Position numbers and translations under genes: made by a program
Source: Nocardioides islandensis
Lineage (GTDB): Bacteria > Actinomycetota > Actinomycetes > Propionibacteriales > Nocardioidaceae
Length of the DNA: 38,141 nt
Direction: 5' to 3'
Assembly: GCF_015352455.1 (NCBI RefSeq)
Contig: NZ_JADKPN010000022.1
Span: forward strand, 1 to 38,141
Notes under the pieces: generated by a model
Database searches by the model: none
Told to the model about the DNA's origin: nothing
The model's input: the letters and a program-made list of their open reading frames with translations, nothing else
Shown: piece by piece, positions 31,493 to 38,141 of the stretch
Position numbering within the stretch: the stretch's first letter is position 1
How the letters are laid out: the number at the start of each line of letters is the position of its first letter

Positions 31493-32272
31493 CTACACCT
31501 CGCTGACCACGACGTCGACCTGCGTGCCGTGTCGGCCCTGCTCGCCGACGTCGGCCTGCCAGCCCAGTCGCTCGAGGGTGGCGGCCAGGGCCCGGACCGA
31601 GCCGGGGTTCGCGCCGTCCTCCAGGAGCCCGCGGACCAGCCGTCCCTTGGTGGCCTTGTTGAAGTGGCTGACGACCGTGCGCTTCCCGCCGGTCTCGTGC
31701 AGCACGCGGACGGTGACCACCCTGCGCGCGAGGTCGGCCGCGGGGCGCCAGAACGCGGCGTACGTCGTGGACCGGAGGTCGACCACGAGTCCGCTGCCGG
31801 CGGCGTCCCGCACGACGGGGTCCAGGCTCGCGCGCCACACGCCCGCGACCGCCCCGAGGCCGGGCAGGGAGGCGTCGCCGGAGAGGCGGTACGCCGGGAT
31901 GCGGTCGCCCGGGCGCACCAGACCGAAGAGCGAGGACACCACCGCGAGCCGGCTGGTCGCGCGGCGGCGGGCGTCGGCGGCGAGGTCGGGCAGCGCGAGG
32001 GCGTCGTAGAGGACTCCGGTGTAGACGTGGTCGGCGCGAGCCGTGGGCGCGTGGTCGAGCGCCGCGTTGCGATGCACGAGGTCCGCCAGGCCCGGCGGGA
32101 GGCCGAGCGCCTTCCGTGCCGTCTCGACGTCGCCGCGGCAGAGGTCGAGCAGGGAGTCCAGGACCTGCTGCCGCGGCGTGGTGAGGTCCGGGAAGGACAG
32201 CGCGCCGAGGTCGAGCGGCTTGCCGCGGCGGGCCGGCGTCTTGCCCTCGCTCGGCGGCAGCAGGATCAGCAC
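31493..32272 (-). CDS. yaaA: YaaA-family peroxide stress protein (UPF0246)
   Basis: 259 residues of the YaaA/DUF328 family, which in E. coli lowers free intracellular iron and protects DNA during hydrogen peroxide stress. The start LILLPPSEGKTPARRGKPLDLGALSFP, the middle VVSSLFGLVRPGDRIPAYRLS and the C-terminal VVSHFNKATKGRLVRGLL are the family signatures. GTG 32272 is chosen because the conserved protein begins there and TACCCT lies 7 nt upstream, giving a leaderless start. Divergent from the RNB nuclease with facing promoters and convergent with the RNase H/phosphatase gene without any gap. Confidence 0.87.
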   Translation of the reverse strand: MLILLPPSEGKTPARRGKPLDLGALSFPDLTTPRQQVLDSLLDLCRGDVETARKALGLPPGLADLVHRNAALDHAPTARADHVYTGVLYDALALPDLAADARRRATSRLAVVSSLFGLVRPGDRIPAYRLSGDASLPGLGAVAGVWRASLDPVVRDAAGSGLVVDLRSTTYAAFWRPAADLARRVVTVRVLHETGGKRTVVSHFNKATKGRLVRGLLEDGANPGSVRALAATLERLGWQADVGEQGRHGTQVDVVVSEV

Positions 32273-32279
32273 GGGCGTC

Positions 32280-32285
32280 AGGGTA
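32280..32285 (-). promoter_or_regulatory. Leaderless -10 box of yaaA
   Basis: TACCCT on the minus strand ends exactly 7 nt before the GTG at 32272. Confidence 0.5.
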
Positions 32286-32316
32286 GGGGCTGCCGGGTCG
32301 TGGCCTTCGCCCTGGC

Positions 32317-32322
32317 TAGGGT
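32317..32322 (+). promoter_or_regulatory. Leaderless -10 box of the RNB nuclease gene
   Basis: TAGGGT ends exactly 7 nt before the ATG at 32330. The two -10 boxes of this divergent pair are only 31 bp apart, so their -35 regions overlap. Confidence 0.6.
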
Positions 32323-32329
32323 TGCTCGC

Positions 32330-33781
32330 ATGGCTGCCAGCCGCGTCGTCCACGTCACCAGCGCCGACGACGGCGCCGCCGCGCGCGACCTCCGCGAGGG
32401 CATCGCGCGGATCCAGGAGGAGCTCGAGGTGGCCCCGGACTTCCCCGCGGACGTGCTCGCCGCGGCCGAGGCCGCCGCGGCCAACCCGCGCCTGCCGGAC
32501 CTGGACCGCACGGACCTGCCGATGATCACGATCGACCCGCCGACCTCGCGGGACCTCGACCAGGCGATGCACCTCGCGCGCGACGGGGACGGGTACGTCG
32601 TCTACTACGCCATCGCCGACGTGGCGGCGTTCATCAGCCCCGGTGACCCGATCGACCTCGAGGCCAACAAGCGGGGGATGACGCTGTACGGCGCGGACTC
32701 CAAGATCCCGCTGCACCCGCCGTCGCTCTCCGAGGGCGCCGCGTCGCTGCTGCCCGACCAGGTGTGCCCGGTGCTGCTGTGGACCATCAAGGTCGACGAG
32801 ACCGGTGAGGGCACCGACGTCCAGGTGGAGCGGGCCCGGGTGAGGTCGCGGGCCAAGCTCGACTACGCCGGGGTCCAGCAGGCCATCGACGACGGCTCGG
32901 CCGAGGAGTCCCTGGCGCTGCTCAAGGAGATCGGCGAGCTCCGGCTCGCACGGGAGGCCGCCCGCGGTGGCGTGTCGCTGCCGCTGCCCGAGCAGGAGGT
33001 CAGCATCGAGGGCGACACGTGGCACCTGGAGTTCCGCGCGCAGATCCCCACCGAGCAGTGGAACGCCCAGATCTCGCTGCTCACCGGCATGGCCGCCGCG
33101 TCGCTGATGGTCTACGGCCGGGTCGGGCTGCTGCGCACCCTGCCGCCGCCGGACCCGCGTGACGTGCAACGGCTGCACCGCACGGCCCGCGCCCTGGGCA
33201 TCGACTGGCCGGCCGAGATGCTCTACCCCGACTTCGTGCGCTCGCTCGACCCGTCGAGGCCGACCCACGCCGCGATGGTCACCGCCTGCACGCGGCTGCT
33301 CCGGGGCAGTGGCTATGTCGGGTTCGTGGGGGAGGTACCCGACCAGCCCGAGCACGCCGCCCTCGCCTCGGAGTACGCCCACGTCACCGCCCCGTTGCGG
33401 CGTCTGGGGGACAGGTACGCCGGGGAGATCTGCCTCGCCCTCTGCTCGGGGCAGGAGGTGCCGATGTGGGTGCTGGACCGGCTCGGCGAGCTGCCGCAGA
33501 CGCTCCAGCGGGCCGACCAGCTCTCGCACCGCTACGAGGGCATGGTCATCGACCTGGTCGAGGCCGGCGTGCTCCAGAAGCGGGTCGGCGAGAAGTTCGA
33601 CGGCGTGGTGGTGGACGTCGACGAGAAGGACGAGGCGAAGGGCACGGTCACCATCCAGGACCCCGCCATCGAGGCCCGGCTCACCGGGCCCGCGCCGCTG
33701 CCGCTGGGCAACGAGGTCGGCGTCCAGCTCACCGAGGCCGACCTCGGCTCGCGCAGCGTGGTGTTCGCGCTCGAGGCGTAG
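32330..33781 (+). CDS. RNB-domain exoribonuclease (RNase II/R family)
   Basis: A 3'-5' exoribonuclease of 483 residues. The RNB core at about 60-370 begins MITIDPPTSRDLDQAMHLAR, holding three of the four catalytic aspartates; the fourth is Gln, a change I believe is common in actinobacterial members. Also visible are YYAIADVAAFI, LYGADSKIPLHPPSLSEGAASLLP and YAHVTAPLRRLGDRYAGEI, the conserved segment near the RNA path. It lacks the N-terminal cold-shock domains and a canonical C-terminal S1 domain, though the final ~80 residues (FDGVVVDVDEKDEAKGTVTIQDPAIEARL) may be a short OB-fold. Leaderless-type promoter. Confidence 0.88.
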   Translation: MAASRVVHVTSADDGAAARDLREGIARIQEELEVAPDFPADVLAAAEAAAANPRLPDLDRTDLPMITIDPPTSRDLDQAMHLARDGDGYVVYYAIADVAAFISPGDPIDLEANKRGMTLYGADSKIPLHPPSLSEGAASLLPDQVCPVLLWTIKVDETGEGTDVQVERARVRSRAKLDYAGVQQAIDDGSAEESLALLKEIGELRLAREAARGGVSLPLPEQEVSIEGDTWHLEFRAQIPTEQWNAQISLLTGMAAASLMVYGRVGLLRTLPPPDPRDVQRLHRTARALGIDWPAEMLYPDFVRSLDPSRPTHAAMVTACTRLLRGSGYVGFVGEVPDQPEHAALASEYAHVTAPLRRLGDRYAGEICLALCSGQEVPMWVLDRLGELPQTLQRADQLSHRYEGMVIDLVEAGVLQKRVGEKFDGVVVDVDEKDEAKGTVTIQDPAIEARLTGPAPLPLGNEVGVQLTEADLGSRSVVFALEA

Positions 33782-33835
33782 CACTTTTTGGGCGATTCGC
33801 CCGCGCGCGACGCCCGATCGGCGTAGAACGGAACC

Positions 33836-34057
33836 GTGGAAACCCCGACCCCCCGTACGTCGGCGTACCTCCTGGTCGTCGGCCTCGCCCTCTCCCTTGC
33901 GGGCACCTTTCTCGCCGGCGACGAAGCCTCCGTCGGCACCTGGACCGGCGGCGCGCTGCTGCTGCTCGGTTTCGTGATGGTCGTGACGGCTCTCGTGCGC
34001 TGGGCCCTGCGCCCGCGTGCGGTCGCGGTGAAGCCCCGCGCGCACGTCTCCGTCTGA
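33836..34057 (+). CDS. Small two-helix membrane protein
   Basis: 73 residues with two hydrophobic helices (YLLVVGLALSLAGTFLAG and TGGALLLLGFVMVVTALVRWAL) and a basic tail (RPRAVAVKPRAHVSV), so both ends probably face the cytoplasm. No domain recognised. The GTG start has no ribosome binding site; TAGAAC lies 6 nt upstream, a weak version of the leaderless -10. A short hairpin GGGCG-ATT-CGCCC preceded by TTTTT (33785-33802) lies between it and the RNB gene. Convergent with the DinB-like fragment. Confidence 0.55.
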   Translation: METPTPRTSAYLLVVGLALSLAGTFLAGDEASVGTWTGGALLLLGFVMVVTALVRWALRPRAVAVKPRAHVSV

Positions 34058-34081
34058 ACCGGCTTCCGTGGGGCTGGACCT

Positions 34082-34495
34082 TCAGTAGCCGCGAGAGCCG
34101 TCGATGGCCTCGCGCAGCAGGTCCAGGTGTCCGAGGTGCCGGGCGGTCTCCTCGGTCAGGTGGCCCACGATCCACCGCAGGGACACCAGCGGGAGCCCGG
34201 CGGGCGCGTAGGCCTCGATCTCGTCGAGGTTGTGCGCTGCCACGATGTCCCTCGATCTCGCGCACTGGGCGTCGTAGGCGTCGAGCAGCTCGGCCAAGGG
34301 TTCCGCCCCCAGGACCCACCCGCCCGACGGGTCGGCGTCGGAGTCGTCCCCGAGGAAGCTCCGCTCGAACCAGTGCCACTCGACGGAGCGCAGGTGCGAG
34401 ACCACGGATGCGATCGACAGCTCGCTGCTGGGCACGGGTCGTCGCCGAGCGGCCTCCTCGTCCTTGACCCAGGCGCTGGTCTTCAGTGGCGTCAT
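34082..34495 (-). pseudogene. DinB/DUF664-like protein, probably N-terminally truncated
   Basis: 137 residues. It matches the DinB-like four-helix family (possible thiol-dependent or metal-dependent enzymes) from the second helix on: RRRPVPSSELSIASVVSHLRSVEWHWFERSFLG, then LDAYDAQCARSRDIVAAHNLDEIE, then SLRWIVGHLTEETARHLGHLDLLREAIDG. Metal-site His residues are present in SHLRSVEWHW and HLTEETARHLGH. The usual first ~35 residues (a helix with a QRATL..KC segment) are absent; upstream codons are unrelated. It begins at the edge of the accessory patch that runs to about 36700, so it may be a remnant. A short functional form starting at ATG 34495 remains possible. Confidence 0.55.
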
Positions 34496-34613
34496 TAGCA
34501 CACAATGTCTTACTGCTGACGCGGGGCAGGTGGCGGCGTTGCCTCGCGCGCGCACTCACATGCCGATGAGCGGTGACTGCACCAGAGTCAGCCGGATGCG
34601 TCAGACTGGACGG

Positions 34614-34859
34614 GTGGAACCGACATCTCCGAAGCCCGACTGGGCCGACCGACTGTCGAGCGGGCCGCCGATGCGTGACGAGTTGGCTCGGGTCGTTGAT
34701 GCCGATCATGGGCTCGACGACGCCGAGAACGGCTACTTCGAAAGCGCGAACGACCCGCAGTTTGTGGCAACTGAGACGGCGCAGCGAAGGTTCAGGGGTC
34801 AACTGCGTCGCAGACTGAGGCACCGCGAGTCGAAGTCACGCGAGCGGGCATCCGAGTAG
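34614..34859 (+). CDS. Hypothetical protein, 81 residues
   Basis: An orphan, highly charged small protein: an acidic first half (PDWADRLSSGPPMRDELARVVDADHGLDDAENGYFESANDPQ) and a strongly basic tail (RRFRGQLRRRLRHRESKSRERAS). No domain recognised. GTG start at 34614 without a clear ribosome binding site; CAGACT lies 6 nt upstream, similar to other leaderless-type sites here. It sits between two partial copies of a palindromic repeat. Coding status is uncertain. Confidence 0.35.
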   Translation: MEPTSPKPDWADRLSSGPPMRDELARVVDADHGLDDAENGYFESANDPQFVATETAQRRFRGQLRRRLRHRESKSRERASE

Positions 34860-34862
34860 CGA

Positions 34863-34912
34863 ACCGTCCGCTCATGCCGCGCTCCGCGCGGTCGTGCCGA
34901 TGAGCGGTCGGT
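34863..34912. repeat. Palindromic repeat, full copy (third family)
   Basis: The outer arms 34863-34875 and 34900-34912 (CCGCTCAT/ATGAGCGG core, 12 of 13 paired) enclose an inner perfect hairpin CCGCGC-TCC-GCGCGG at 34878-34892. The left 17 nt and GCGGTCGTGC recur at 36292-36320, and the right 14 nt (TGCCGATGAGCGGT) recur at 34561-34574. It overlaps the amidohydrolase stop codon. Confidence 0.8.
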
Positions 34913-36138
34913 CACCGCTTGACACGTCGCCCGGCGCGCCAGACGCCGATGATGTGACCCGGGTCGGCCAGCACCAGGATGTCCCGGAGCGGGTCACGGT
35001 CGAGCGCGATCAGGTCCGCGTCGAAGCCCTCTGCCAGGATCCCGCTACGCGGAGCCTGTGGGCCGAGGGTCATCGGACCGTTGGCCGTCGCTGCCTCAAC
35101 AGCCTCAAGCGGGGTCATCCCGGCCTCGACGAGCAAGGGCAGCTCACGCCCGTTCCGCCCCCAGGAGGCGGGGAGGTCACGGCCGCTGTAGGCGATGTCG
35201 GTCCCCGCGGCGATGGTGACCCCGCGCTCGTGGGCCATGGCGACGGCGGCGGCGTGTCTGTCGGCGATCGCGGCCATCTTCGCCTTTGCGTAAGGCGGCA
35301 GGTGGTCGCTGACGAGGGTCTCGGCGATGATCGTCCGCGTGGGTACCAGAAGGGCTCCGGTCTCGCGCATGGCGTCGCACACCTCCTCATCGAGGTAGGT
35401 TCCGTGCTCGATGGTGCGAACGCCGGCCTCGAGTGCCGCCAGCATCCCCGGCTTGCCGTGACAGTGCGCTGCCACCACCCGCTCGGCCAGAGCTGCCACC
35501 TCGACGATGGCGCGAAGCTCCGCCACGGTGAACTGCTGGTGGAGGGGGTCGTCAACCTCAGACAACACACCGCCCGAAGCGCACACCTTGATCAGCTTGG
35601 CGTTCCGGCGCAGCTGCTCCCGAACGGCCCGGACGCACTCGTCGACCCCATCACACTGGCGCAGGTCACCGCCCGAATGGCCGAAGTCCGTTAGCCACGC
35701 TTGCGGGAACTGGTGAACATCCGCATGCCCGCCTGTCGTCCCGAGGATCGCTCCAGCGCCGTAGATCGCCGGGCCCTCCAGCAGTCCCTCAGCCACCGCC
35801 TGGGACAGATAGACACCGAGCCCGCCCATTTCCCGTACCGATGTGACCCCAGCGTCCAGAGCCGCCCGGAGGTCGTGCGCACACCGAGCGGCGCGCAATG
35901 GACTTGGGTCGGTGACCACGCGGCTCAAGTCGAGGCTGCGCACTCCGAGGAGGTGCCCATGGCAGTCCCAGAGCCCAGGCATGGCGACAGCAACGCGGAT
36001 CGGGTCTCCGTCGCTGTTCTGTGGCGCCCCGGCGGCTGGCCCGGCGTACGCGATCGTCTCTCCATCGAGGATCACGACACCGTCGCGAAGCGGCGCGCCG
36101 CGGCCGGGGATCAGCAGATCGGCCTCTACCCGCTCCAC
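34912..36138 (-). CDS. Metal-dependent amidohydrolase (imidazolonepropionase-like)
   Basis: 408 residues of the amidohydrolase superfamily. Metal and active-site motifs in order: WDCHGHL (His60, His62), LIKVCASGG (carboxylated Lys), VVAAHCHGK (His), IEHGTYLDEE (His) and AAGTDIAYSG (Asp). This is the subgroup with prolidase-like and Xaa-Arg dipeptidases, often of unknown substrate. The C-terminal GFDADLIALDRDPLRDI is the usual beta-sandwich ending. GTG start with AGGTG 8 nt upstream. Codon use is less GC-extreme than in neighbours. Copies of a palindromic repeat lie at both ends, and DinB fragments beyond them, suggesting it arrived as a cassette. Confidence 0.88.
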   Translation of the reverse strand: MERVEADLLIPGRGAPLRDGVVILDGETIAYAGPAAGAPQNSDGDPIRVAVAMPGLWDCHGHLLGVRSLDLSRVVTDPSPLRAARCAHDLRAALDAGVTSVREMGGLGVYLSQAVAEGLLEGPAIYGAGAILGTTGGHADVHQFPQAWLTDFGHSGGDLRQCDGVDECVRAVREQLRRNAKLIKVCASGGVLSEVDDPLHQQFTVAELRAIVEVAALAERVVAAHCHGKPGMLAALEAGVRTIEHGTYLDEEVCDAMRETGALLVPTRTIIAETLVSDHLPPYAKAKMAAIADRHAAAVAMAHERGVTIAAGTDIAYSGRDLPASWGRNGRELPLLVEAGMTPLEAVEAATANGPMTLGPQAPRSGILAEGFDADLIALDRDPLRDILVLADPGHIIGVWRAGRRVKR

Positions 36139-36291
36139 GCAGACTCACCTCCCGCTGTCGTCAGGCCGTCAGATCCCAGCATGTTCCCCGCCACCCTGGT
36201 TTGGAAGCGGCGAGCACGTCGGTCTGCACACTCGCGTGGCCGCAACCGGTCGACGGCCCTGCTCAGGCGTCCATGTCGTCAGGCGAATCCG

Positions 36292-36320
36292 CGTCCGCTC
36301 ATGCCGCGATGCGGTCGTGC
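36292..36320. repeat. Palindromic repeat, partial copy (third family)
   Basis: CGTCCGCTCATGCCGCG (17 of 17) and GCGGTCGTGC (10 of 10) match the full copy at 34865-34897, with the inner hairpin shortened. Together with that copy it brackets the amidohydrolase gene. Confidence 0.75.
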
Positions 36321-36473
36321 TCGCGCGCGGGAGGGGGGTGCTCCTCGCGAGGAGGGAGGTCGTGCTCACGAAGGACCAGGAGCGAGAGAGGGCATGTCTG
36401 CGTCATCGACGCCCCTACCTGTCGCCCTACGGAGCGTCCTCCCACGACCCGCGTTGGTAGTTGAGCCTGAGGC

Positions 36474-36689
36474 TCAGTGCGTTGGTCCACGCGTCGACGA
36501 ACGCGCTAGCGGAGACGCATGCGCAAGATGCGCAGGCCGCTCCCAGCGCCTTGTCGGGATCCACGCGTCCTCCTCGTCGAGACCCGCGCACTTGCGACGC
36601 ACCGTCGCCCGCTGCCACTCCAGCCAGCCGGTGCTGACGGCGCACTCGTCGCCGAGCCCGGGCGGGAAGCTCCTCTCCTCCGTCGGCAT
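36474..36689 (-). pseudogene. DinB/DUF664-like N-terminal fragment
   Basis: The first ~46 codons from ATG 36689 read like the start of a DinB-family protein (GWLEWQRATVRRKCAGLDEEDAW, where QRATxxxKCAGL is the first-helix signature). The family then continues with a VPPSxLS segment that is missing here; instead the frame runs into unrelated basic residues and stops after 71 codons. No other frame restores it, so the rest is deleted or decayed. It carries the part that the DinB-like fragment at 34082-34495 lacks, but the two overlap slightly in homology. Confidence 0.5.
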
Positions 36690-36713
36690 GCGACCACCCT
36701 TCCATCGACCGGC

Positions 36714-37934
36714 TCACGTGCGCCGGTGGAAGGTGGTGGATCCGTTGGCGTGGTGGTGGGTCTGCCAGGCGGGGTCGTGGGCGCGGTGGTGGTGGAAGGG
36801 GCAGAGGAGCTTGCCGTGGGCGAGGTTCGTCTTGCCGCCCGTGGACCAGGGCTGCTGGTGGTGGGCTTCGCACCAGGCGGCGGGGATCGAGCAGCCGTCG
36901 GCGGTGCATCCTCGGTCGCGGAGGGCCATGGCCTTGCGTTGGGGGCCGGTGAAGAGGCGCTTGGATCGGCCGAGGTCGAGGATCTCGCCCTTCCCGCCCA
37001 GGACGACGGGGATGATGCCGGCCTGGCAGGCGAGCCGGCGGGTCTGTTCGGCGGTGAGCCGGTCCTCGGTGGAGGTCTCCGCGATCCCGGTCCCGGTGCG
37101 GAGGGACTCCAGGTCGATGGTGACCATGACGCTGGTGGCGGTCCCGCCGTGCTTCGGGAGCCGGTTGGTGGGGAGGTTCTCCAGCAGGGCGCAGAACGCC
37201 TCCCCACGACGTCGGGATGCGGGCAGCTGGTCGACGTCGTCCCCGAGCGCGCCCCCGAGCGGTCCGCGTCGGGGTGAGGTGTAGGACTCCAGGTAGGTCC
37301 GTAGCCGGTTCAGCACGGGCATCGGGATCCGGGCGTGGAGGTCTCCCGAACCGTCGCCGCGGTCGCGGAAGGTGAGCCGGGTGACGGCTCGGGCGCGGCG
37401 GTCCTCGGCCAGGAGCCGCTGGTACTCGGCCTCGTCGGCGTCCTCGGGGGCGATGACCTCCAGCAGCCGCTGCCCGAGGCGTCGCAGCTCGGGTGGTCCG
37501 AAGTGGGCGGCCTCTCCGATCAAATAGGCCTCGCCCTTGGCGCGGAGTTCGGGGTCGAGGTTCTTGGGGAGGCGTTGGAGGGCGTCGACGATCTCCCGGG
37601 CTTGGGCGACGTTGACCGCACCCGCACCCATCGCGGCCGTGATCGGCTCGCCTCCATCCCGGGCGAGCTTCTCGCGGAGCCGGACCTGCCCGATCCCGTC
37701 GCGGGTCTCGGCCGCCAGCCAGTGCGCAGTGGACCGGGCGCCGGTCTCGACCGCGATGGCGTCGGCGGCGCCGAGGATCCGGATCCGTTCGGCCTCGACC
37801 CGGGCCACGATCCGCGAGAGCCGGATGAGCGCGTCCTTCTTCTCACTCGTGCTGCGGTAGTCCGGAGCGATGGTGGCGAGGTCGTCCAGCGCGTGCTCGA
37901 CCGCATCGAGCGAGGCGGCGTACGTGCTGGACAT
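36714..37934 (-). CDS. DUF222 / HNH endonuclease protein (13E12-like)
   Basis: 406 residues. The N-terminal ~280 residues are a helical DUF222 region (AHWLAAETRDGIGQVRLREKLARD, AGAVNVAQAREIVDALQRLP, VMVTIDLESLRTGTG). The C-terminus is an HNH nuclease: RKAMALRDRGCTADGCSIPAAWCEAHHQQPWSTGGKTNLAHGKLLCPFHHHRAH, with paired Cys and His for zinc or metal binding. Such proteins exist in many copies in mycobacteria (REP13E12) and Nocardioides and are linked to mobile or repetitive DNA. ATG start with a poor ribosome binding site. Two strong hairpins lie directly upstream, then a 45-bp tandem repeat. Confidence 0.9.
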   Translation of the reverse strand: MSSTYAASLDAVEHALDDLATIAPDYRSTSEKKDALIRLSRIVARVEAERIRILGAADAIAVETGARSTAHWLAAETRDGIGQVRLREKLARDGGEPITAAMGAGAVNVAQAREIVDALQRLPKNLDPELRAKGEAYLIGEAAHFGPPELRRLGQRLLEVIAPEDADEAEYQRLLAEDRRARAVTRLTFRDRGDGSGDLHARIPMPVLNRLRTYLESYTSPRRGPLGGALGDDVDQLPASRRRGEAFCALLENLPTNRLPKHGGTATSVMVTIDLESLRTGTGIAETSTEDRLTAEQTRRLACQAGIIPVVLGGKGEILDLGRSKRLFTGPQRKAMALRDRGCTADGCSIPAAWCEAHHQQPWSTGGKTNLAHGKLLCPFHHHRAHDPAWQTHHHANGSTTFHRRT

Positions 37935-37950
37935 GGATCAATCCAAGCAT

Positions 37951-38005
37951 CGACCACCGACAGTGGTCGGGCCTCAGAACCCTTTGTCCACAAGGGGTTC
38001 TGAGG
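37951..38005. repeat. Two tandem hairpins upstream of the HNH gene
   Basis: The first is CGACCAC-N5-GTGGTCG (37951-37969). The second has 15-bp arms with one mismatch (GCCTCAGAACCCTTT at 37971-37985, AAGGGGTTCTGAGGC at 37991-38005) around a 5-nt loop. They occupy the 5' leader or promoter of the HNH gene, where they might attenuate transcription or mark a mobile-element boundary. Confidence 0.75.
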
Positions 38006-38028
38006 CATGTCGGAGAAGTTCGCGCCGG

Positions 38029-38141
38029 GTCTCGTGACGGGACTTCGTCCCTCCTCGACCAGCGGTCGGCGTGGTCTCGTGACGGGGCTTCGTCCCTCCT
38101 CGACCAGCGGTCGGCGTGGTCTCGTGACGGGGCTTCGTCCC
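38029..38141. repeat. 45-bp tandem repeat, two and a half units, open at the window end
   Basis: Units at 38029-38073, 38074-38118 and 38119-38141 (cut by the window end) differ by a single base (GGGAC/GGGGC). Each unit begins GTCTCGTGACGGG, has a short GGGAC-TTC-GTCCC hairpin, then TCCTCGACCAGCG and GTCGGCGTG. The family also occurs as a diverged single copy inside the acyl-CoA synthetase gene at 4108-4146. Successive units are near-identical with no unique spacers, so it is not a CRISPR array. Confidence 0.9.

Larger units (their letters stand above)
36139..36713. other. Gene-poor accessory stretch
   Basis: About 575 bp between the amidohydrolase start and the HNH gene stop with no intact gene. 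It holds a partial palindromic repeat (36292-36320), a GA-rich stretch around 36325-36395 with GCTCCTCGCGAGGAG (36340-36354), and a DinB-like N-terminal fragment on the minus strand. Nothing else could be supported. Confidence 0.5.

Noticed and set aside
32520..32585. Loss of one catalytic Asp (to Gln) in the RNB nuclease as evidence of inactivation
   Set aside because: The key aspartates in the DxxxxxDLD core remain and, from recall, the Gln variant is usual in actinobacterial members.
33785..33802. Intrinsic terminator after the RNB gene
   Set aside because: The T-run precedes the 5-bp hairpin instead of following it, and on the other strand the hairpin is followed by A residues.
36139..36473. 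Additional coding genes in the gene-poor stretch
   Set aside because: Open frames there are short, Arg/Ser-rich and lack starts with ribosome binding sites or any recognisable domain.
34082..36689. A single DinB gene cleanly split by a transposon
   Set aside because: No transposase, no target duplication and slightly overlapping, diverged homology between the fragments; kept only as an open question.
38029..38141. CRISPR array
   Set aside because: Successive 45-bp units are almost identical along their full length, so there are no unique spacers, and no cas genes are present.

Overview
The window is very GC-rich chromosomal DNA from an actinobacterium. Several things point to Nocardioidaceae (Nocardioides-like) or a close relative: coenzyme F420 genes (fbiC, fgd), a homodimeric aceE with a DUF3052 neighbour, a DUF222/HNH endonuclease, many GTG starts, and leaderless -10 boxes of the form TANNNT followed by 6-8 nt and the start codon. 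All family assignments come from reading motifs and from recall of families; no database search was run.

Layout. Positions 1-184 hold two structured inverted repeats downstream of aceE. aceE (182-2956, -) is divergent from a DUF3052 gene, an acyl-CoA synthetase and an AhpE-type peroxiredoxin (3082-5768, +). This resembles the mycobacterial aceE/Rv2239c/ahpE neighbourhood with a ligase added. Positions 5769-6086 carry palindromes and terminators. Next come a secreted NPCBM-like protein, a small membrane protein and a tandem universal stress protein (6087-8617). Then follow the F420 genes fgd and fbiC, a LuxR-type regulator and hsp20 (8654-13200, all -), with an HspR-like MerR regulator divergent from hsp20.

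Positions 13709-24112 form a cell-envelope locus. It holds three large polytopic membrane proteins, an AUR1-like PAP2 enzyme, a GtrA protein, a methyltransferase, a polyprenyl-phosphate-type GT2, a GalE-like epimerase and a close homologue of the plant/cyanobacterial UDP-sulfoquinovose synthase SQD1. Most neighbouring genes share 4-bp start/stop overlaps. The combination suggests an undescribed sulfosugar-containing envelope glycolipid or glycan.

Positions 24293-33781 are mostly housekeeping: a small membrane protein, a soluble Ser/Thr kinase, tRNA-Val(UAC), an AlkD-like glycosylase, a second acyl-CoA synthetase, the set Nif3/DUF34 - zinc-ribbon coiled coil - RNase H/phosphatase (as in Mycobacterium Rv2230c-Rv2228c), YaaA, and an RNB exoribonuclease. 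Positions 33836-38141 look accessory: DinB-like fragments, an orphan small gene, an amidohydrolase flanked by copies of a palindromic repeat, a DUF222/HNH gene behind strong hairpins, and a 45-bp tandem repeat running off the window.

A recurring theme is short dispersed palindromic repeats, two of which sit in frame inside coding regions: in the linker of FbiC, and in a loop of the first acyl-CoA synthetase. Each has a relative elsewhere in the same window.
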